Shown here: positions 58,863-64,000 of the stretch, in pieces
How the letters are laid out: every line of letters starts with the position of its first letter
How positions within the stretch are numbered: position 1 is the stretch's first letter
Assembly: GCF_015767275.1 (NCBI RefSeq)
Contig: NZ_JADWMY010000005.1
Location: 62,001-126,000 of the forward strand
Source of the DNA: Herbaspirillum sp. AP02
Lineage (GTDB): Bacteria > Pseudomonadota > Gammaproteobacteria > Burkholderiales > Burkholderiaceae_D
Length of the DNA: 64,000 nucleotides
Reading direction: 5' to 3'
Program-made: the position numbers and the translations under genes
The notes under the pieces: generated by a model
What the model saw: only the letters and a program-made list of their open reading frames with translations
Databases searched by the model: none
Told to the model about the DNA's origin: nothing

Positions 58863-58878
58863 CAAATGATGTCATTTG
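58863..58878. promoter_or_regulatory. Palindrome upstream of aroQ
   Basis: CAAATGATGTCATTTG has 7-bp arms (CAAATGA/TCATTTG) around TG, 44 bp before the aroQ ATG and in an AT-rich stretch that probably holds its promoter. It may be an operator; no regulator is assigned. Confidence 0.35.
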
Positions 58879-58921
58879 ACGGCAAAATGCGCGCATCGTC
58901 GTCAAACGGAGCCTAATCTCC

Positions 58922-59359
58922 ATGGCAAAACAGCTTCTCCTGCTCAATGGCCCGAACCTGAATCTGCTCGGAACCCGGGAGCCGGAAGTCTATGGGTCCA
59001 CTACGCTGGCCGATATCGAACAGCGCGCGCAAGACCAGGCTCAGGCCGCTGGCGCCACCCTGGTCGCGTTCCAGAGCAACCACGAAGGTGCGCTGATCGA
59101 CCGCATCCATCAGGCCCGTCACGAAGGGGTGGACGGCATCATCATCAACCCGGGCGGACTGACCCATACCAGCGTGGCGCTGCGCGATGCGCTGGCCGGA
59201 GTGGCGATTCCCTTCATCGAGGTGCATATCTCCAATATTCACCAGCGTGAGCAGTTCCGGCATTTTTCCTACCTGTCCGGCATTGCCCGGGCAGTCCTGT
59301 GCGGCTTTGGCGTCGACGGCTATCGCATGGCCGTCGACCATTGGCTGCGTCAATCCTGA
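58922..59359 (+). CDS. aroQ: Type II 3-dehydroquinate dehydratase
   Basis: 145 residues, dodecameric type II enzyme that makes 3-dehydroshikimate. Seen are [21 protein letters not shown] with the active-site Tyr/Arg lid, [37 protein letters not shown] and [15 protein letters not shown] with the catalytic His. Start ATG 58922 with no strong ribosome site. aroQ-accB-accC order is common in betaproteobacteria. Confidence 0.97.
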   Translation: MAKQLLLLNGPNLNLLGTREPEVYGSTTLADIEQRAQDQAQAAGATLVAFQSNHEGALIDRIHQARHEGVDGIIINPGGLTHTSVALRDALAGVAIPFIEVHISNIHQREQFRHFSYLSGIARAVLCGFGVDGYRMAVDHWLRQS

Positions 59360-59483
59360 CGGCGGGCATGCCCCGTCCCGAACGGATCGTTTTACGTACT
59401 GCAAGACCCAGACTGAACCTGCCGGCCGCGACAGAGCGCTGGCGCTTCTCTAATACTACTTATCTACATTCCGAGGGATTCAA

Positions 59484-59948
59484 ATGGATTTACGAAAACT
59501 CAAGACGCTGATCGACCTGGTTGCTGAATCAGCCATCGAAGAGCTGGAAGTCACCGAAGGTGAAAGCAAGGTCAGGATCGTCAAGTCGTCCCCGAATGCC
59601 CAGAATCAGGTGATGATGGTGCCGCAGCAGCAGGCCTATGCCCCGGCCGCGCCCATGGCAGCCGCTCCCGTGGCCGCGGCTCCCGCCGCACCGGCTGCTG
59701 CCGCCGTGCCGGAAGGCCATATCGTCAAGTCGCCCATGGTCGGTACCTTCTACCGCTCCTCGGCACCGGGCGCTCCGGCCTTCGTGGAAGTGGGCAAGGA
59801 AGTCAAGGAAGGCGACACCCTGTGCATCATCGAAGCCATGAAGCTGCTCAACGAGATCGACGCCGACAAGGGTGGCGTGGTCAAGCAGATCCTGGTGGAA
59901 AACGGCCAGGCGGTCGAGTTCGGCCAGCCGCTGTTCGTGCTGGGCTGA
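59484..59948 (+). CDS. accB: Biotin carboxyl carrier protein of acetyl-CoA carboxylase
   Basis: 154 residues. An N-terminal segment ([20 protein letters not shown]) precedes an Ala/Pro linker (residues about 50-75) and the biotinyl domain with EAMKLLNEI; Lys120 is biotinylated. GAGGGA lies before the ATG. It carries CO2 between AccC and the carboxyltransferase for malonyl-CoA formation. 103 bp before accC. Confidence 0.97.
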   Translation: MDLRKLKTLIDLVAESAIEELEVTEGESKVRIVKSSPNAQNQVMMVPQQQAYAPAAPMAAAPVAAAPAAPAAAAVPEGHIVKSPMVGTFYRSSAPGAPAFVEVGKEVKEGDTLCIIEAMKLLNEIDADKGGVVKQILVENGQAVEFGQPLFVLG

Positions 59949-60051
59949 TCGCATTCAGTCCCTGGCCTGGTCGGCAGGGTCGGTGGTCCATATGGATACG
60001 ACCCTCCCCCGGAACCTATAACGCTTGAACTGGCGACGTCCCATTCCTGTT

Positions 60052-61431
<1,380 letters not shown>

Positions 61432-61496
61432 GCGTTTTCCAATCGTAGCAATCCGCAATAACACGCAATAAAGCGCAACAGCAAAGGCAGACAAGC

Positions 61497-62411
61497 ATGG
61501 CTTGGGTAGAAATCGTCATCGAAGTGGCGCGGGAAGAGGCGGAGGCACTGTCCGACGCCCTGATGGACTCTGGCGCCCTGTCGGTGTCGGTGGAAGATGC
61601 GGACGAAGGGACGGACGCCGAGCGTCCGCTCTTCGGCGAGCCCGGCATGGAGCCGGAGGAAGCCGCCTGGGACCGCAGCCGTGTGGTGGCACTGGCCGGC
61701 AAGGATGCCGACCACGCCGCCATCGTGACCGATGCCGCCAAGGCCATCGGCCTGGACTATGCCCTGCCCTTTGCTACGCGTAACGTGGAAGAGCAGGACT
61801 GGGTGCGCCTGACGCAATCCCAGTTCGAACCCATCCACATCGGCCAGCGCATCTGGGTGGTGCCGAGCTGGCATGAAGCGCCGACCGATCCCGATGCCCT
61901 GGTGCTGGAGCTGGACCCCGGGCTGGCCTTCGGCACCGGCAGCCACCCGACCACCCGGCTGTGCATGGAATGGCTGGAAGGCCATGCTACCGATGCCCGC
62001 ACCCTGCTGGACTATGGTTGCGGCTCGGGCATCTTGGCACTGGTCGCGGCCAAGATCGGTGTCCCCCAGGTGATCGGGGTGGACATCGACCCGCAGGCGC
62101 TGGAAGCAGCCCACCACAATACCGAACGCAATCGCTGCAGCGCCACCTACTATCTGCCAGAACCCTTCGCCCAGGCCTACCCGGAAGGTGAAAAGTTTGA
62201 CATCGTGGTCGCCAATATCCTGGCCGGCCCGCTGCAACTGATGGCCCCCATGCTGGCCGGCCGCGTCCGCGCCGGTGGTGCCCTGGTACTGTCGGGTGTG
62301 CTGGACCGCCAGGCCACGGAAGTCATCGCTGCCTATGCGCCCTACATCACGCTCTCGGTGTGGGCCGAGCATGAAGGCTGGGTGGCGCTGGCAGGCCGTC
62401 TGCCGGAGTAA
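61497..62411 (+). CDS. prmA: Ribosomal protein L11 methyltransferase
   Basis: 304 residues. An N-terminal L11-binding domain ([18 protein letters not shown]) and linker are followed by the class I SAM domain: [41 protein letters not shown] (SAM loop) and [15 protein letters not shown]. It trimethylates residues of L11. The DUF3426 gene starts three bases after its stop, so they are cotranscribed. Confidence 0.96.
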   Translation: MAWVEIVIEVAREEAEALSDALMDSGALSVSVEDADEGTDAERPLFGEPGMEPEEAAWDRSRVVALAGKDADHAAIVTDAAKAIGLDYALPFATRNVEEQDWVRLTQSQFEPIHIGQRIWVVPSWHEAPTDPDALVLELDPGLAFGTGSHPTTRLCMEWLEGHATDARTLLDYGCGSGILALVAAKIGVPQVIGVDIDPQALEAAHHNTERNRCSATYYLPEPFAQAYPEGEKFDIVVANILAGPLQLMAPMLAGRVRAGGALVLSGVLDRQATEVIAAYAPYITLSVWAEHEGWVALAGRLPE

Positions 62412-62414
62412 TCC

Positions 62415-63644
62415 ATGGCGTTGGCGACCCAGTGTCCGCACTGCCTGACCATCTTCAGGGTCGCCAGCGATCAGCTCAAGCTGCGCAACGGACTGGTGCG
62501 CTGTGGCAGTTGCCGCGAGGTCTTCAACGGCAATGAGTTTCTGGTCGAACCCAGTATCGCCGACGGTCATTACCAGCCGGCGCCGGGTAGCAAAGCCCAG
62601 GCTGGCACGCTTGACATGGCCATCGCGCCACAGCGCAGTAACGCTGGCGCCCGCCGCGATCCCCTGCCCGATGTGCACTCGCCGCTCATCGCCGTACCCG
62701 CAACTCCACCTGCCCCAGAAGCGCCCCTACCGGGTCCTGCCATTGCCGCCGACACTGCCCCTGCGGCAGTCCCGCCTGCAGCGACCATTCCACTGATCGC
62801 CGAACCGAAGGTATTTCGTTCGCCCGCCAGCCCCGGCTATATCCCTGATCTCGGCGCGCCACTGAAGCCGGCGCAGTCTGTGGATAACGACAAGTCGCAT
62901 CAGACCGAAACCGTTGACGATGATGACCGCGACAGTGGCGCCCTGCTGCGCCGTTCGTCGGACGAGCCGGAAGACCTGGCGGCGCCTCCGGAGGTCGCAG
63001 CCGTCTTCCGGATCGAGAGCGCAGCGTCACCCGGCTCGACGGACGTCCCACCCGAGCTTGAGCCGACCCTCGAGGAGGGTGACGACCGCCCCTCGCACGA
63101 TGAACAGGAAGCGGCCGAGGAGCCCGGTTTCGTCAAGCGCGCCGAGCGCAAGGCACGCGTAGGCCATGCGACGAAGATGCTGATGATGGTGCTGGCCGGC
63201 GTAATGGTACCGGTGCTGCTGCTGCAATCGCTTTATTACTGGCGCAATCCGCTGGCCGCCTCGGTACCGGTGCTGCGCCCGATGCTCAATGGCATGTGCG
63301 TTGCCTTCCATTGCACGGTCGGGTTGCCGACCGAGATCGACCGGCTGTCACTGGAATCCAATGAACTGCAGGTGGTGCCGCCCAACCAGAACGTCTACGG
63401 CCTGACGGTCGTGATGCGCAATCGCGGCACCAGCGCGCAGGCCTGGCCGCATATCGAACTTACCCTCAACAACGACGACGAGAAGGCCGTGGTGCGGAAG
63501 GTCTTCCGTCCACGCGACTATCTCTCCGATGCCAGCCTGATCGACAACGGCCTGGCGGCCGACACCGAGCGCCAGATCAAGCTCAACTTCGAGCTCAAGG
63601 ACGCGCTGGTCTCGGGTTATCGCATCTACCTGTTCTATCCCTGA
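62415..63644 (+). CDS. Zinc-ribbon membrane protein with DUF3426 domain
   Basis: 409 residues. The N-terminal MJ0042-type zinc ribbon (TQCPHCLTIFRVASDQL and VRCGSCREVFNG, two CxxC pairs) is followed by a long Pro/Ala/Asp-rich linker (about 60-240), one membrane segment (MLMMVLAGVMVPVLLLQSLYYW) and a C-terminal DUF3426 domain (LSLESNELQVVPPNQNVYGL, RVFRPRDYL-like). The ribbon would be cytoplasmic and the C-terminus periplasmic. Function unknown; position after prmA is conserved. Confidence 0.9.
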   Translation: MALATQCPHCLTIFRVASDQLKLRNGLVRCGSCREVFNGNEFLVEPSIADGHYQPAPGSKAQAGTLDMAIAPQRSNAGARRDPLPDVHSPLIAVPATPPAPEAPLPGPAIAADTAPAAVPPAATIPLIAEPKVFRSPASPGYIPDLGAPLKPAQSVDNDKSHQTETVDDDDRDSGALLRRSSDEPEDLAAPPEVAAVFRIESAASPGSTDVPPELEPTLEEGDDRPSHDEQEAAEEPGFVKRAERKARVGHATKMLMMVLAGVMVPVLLLQSLYYWRNPLAASVPVLRPMLNGMCVAFHCTVGLPTEIDRLSLESNELQVVPPNQNVYGLTVVMRNRGTSAQAWPHIELTLNNDDEKAVVRKVFRPRDYLSDASLIDNGLAADTERQIKLNFELKDALVSGYRIYLFYP

Positions 63645-63745
63645 ACCACTCCCGTCTTCAGGGCGCCCTTGCGCCGTGAGGGCTGCCTGCGTGCCACTTT
63701 TCTTCTACAATGCGGCATCATTCACTTTTTCCGGCGGCCATCTCC

Positions 63746-64000
63746 ATGAGCTCACTGATCTGCGGTTCCCTCGCTTACGACAACATCATGCAATACGAGG
63801 GCCGCTTCGCCGAAGCGCTGCTGGCCGACCAGTTGCACAAGGTCAACGTATCCTTTCTGGTCCCGACCATGCGCCGCGAGTTCGGCGGTTGCGCCGGCAA
63901 CATCGCCTACAACCTGAAGCTGCTGGGCGGTGAGCCGATCGTGATGGCCACCGTCGGCCTGGACAGCGCGCCCTACATGGAACGCTTGGCCGCGCTGGAC
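63746..64000 (+). CDS. PfkB-family carbohydrate/nucleoside kinase (partial, N-terminus)
   Basis: The first 85 codons are present; the window ends inside the gene. SSLICGSLAYDNIMQYEGRF and REFGGCAGNIAYNLKLLGG (signature 1 of PfkB kinases) are visible. The style is that of adenosine kinase-like proteins. ATG 63746 is the first good start. It lies about 100 bp after the DUF3426 gene on the same strand. Confidence 0.9.
   Translation, partial: MSSLICGSLAYDNIMQYEGRFAEALLADQLHKVNVSFLVPTMRREFGGCAGNIAYNLKLLGGEPIVMATVGLDSAPYMERLAALD

Overview
The window is ordinary high-GC chromosome of a betaproteobacterium, most likely Oxalobacteraceae and close to Herbaspirillum. This is inferred from gene content and order (dusB-fis-purH with ruvCAB nearby, tyrS-dtd, accB-accC-prmA-DUF3426, mpl-yqiA-ubiC-RNB); no database was searched. 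I see no rRNA or tRNA gene, CRISPR array or prophage. Coding density is high. The only clear mobile element is a short non-coding MITE.

Layout. 1-6.6 kb: a polyol/sugar uptake operon on the minus strand (binding protein, two permeases, HAD phosphatase, ATPase cut by the window edge), with a divergent SorC-type regulator and a PfkB-family sugar kinase. 6.6-11.1 kb: small regulated redox units, namely a TetR gene with two matching palindromes that also mark a membrane-protein gene, and a LysR gene divergent from an NmrA-like/quinone-oxidoreductase pair. 11.1-17.5 kb: a protein with a C-terminal J-domain, a UvrD helicase, an exported chorismate mutase, an MFS transporter and Dps. 17.5-22.3 kb: the thiamine operon thiC-thiS-thiG-thiD-thiE behind a TPP riboswitch. 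22.5-27.3 kb: valS and small genes. 27.4-37.5 kb: ruvB, ruvA, a DUF808 gene on the opposite strand, ruvC, a cryptochrome/photolyase-type cluster with a divergent MerR regulator, then purH and fis. 37.6-47.5 kb: dusB, a histidine phosphatase, a PEBP protein, dtd, tyrS, an M23 peptidase, anmK, a glycine-zipper lipoprotein, corA and mtgA. 47.6-54.1 kb: aroE, a TonB-like protein, an RNase II-type nuclease, ubiC, a YqiA-like esterase and mpl. 54.2-57.6 kb: a chemoreceptor with a small partner gene, and an AraC regulator. 57.6-64 kb: a conserved operon ending in accB, accC, prmA, a DUF3426 protein and a PfkB kinase cut by the window edge.

The most notable region is 29-35.5 kb. A light-response-like module (MerR regulator, DUF2256 protein, FAD-binding cryptochrome-like protein, DCC protein, photolyase) lies between purH and ruvC. 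Its first gene, DUF2256, is split by a 266-bp MITE with perfect 29-bp inverted ends and a TA target duplication. Removing the element restores a complete 58-residue protein. A canonical LexA box (CTGT-N8-ACAG) lies between ruvA and the divergent DUF808 gene. The second protein of the module seems to have its photolyase-type domains in swapped order. I did not find a wholly unknown system. The best candidates for new biology are this cryptochrome cluster, its MITE, and the DUF808 gene that shares a LexA box with ruvAB.
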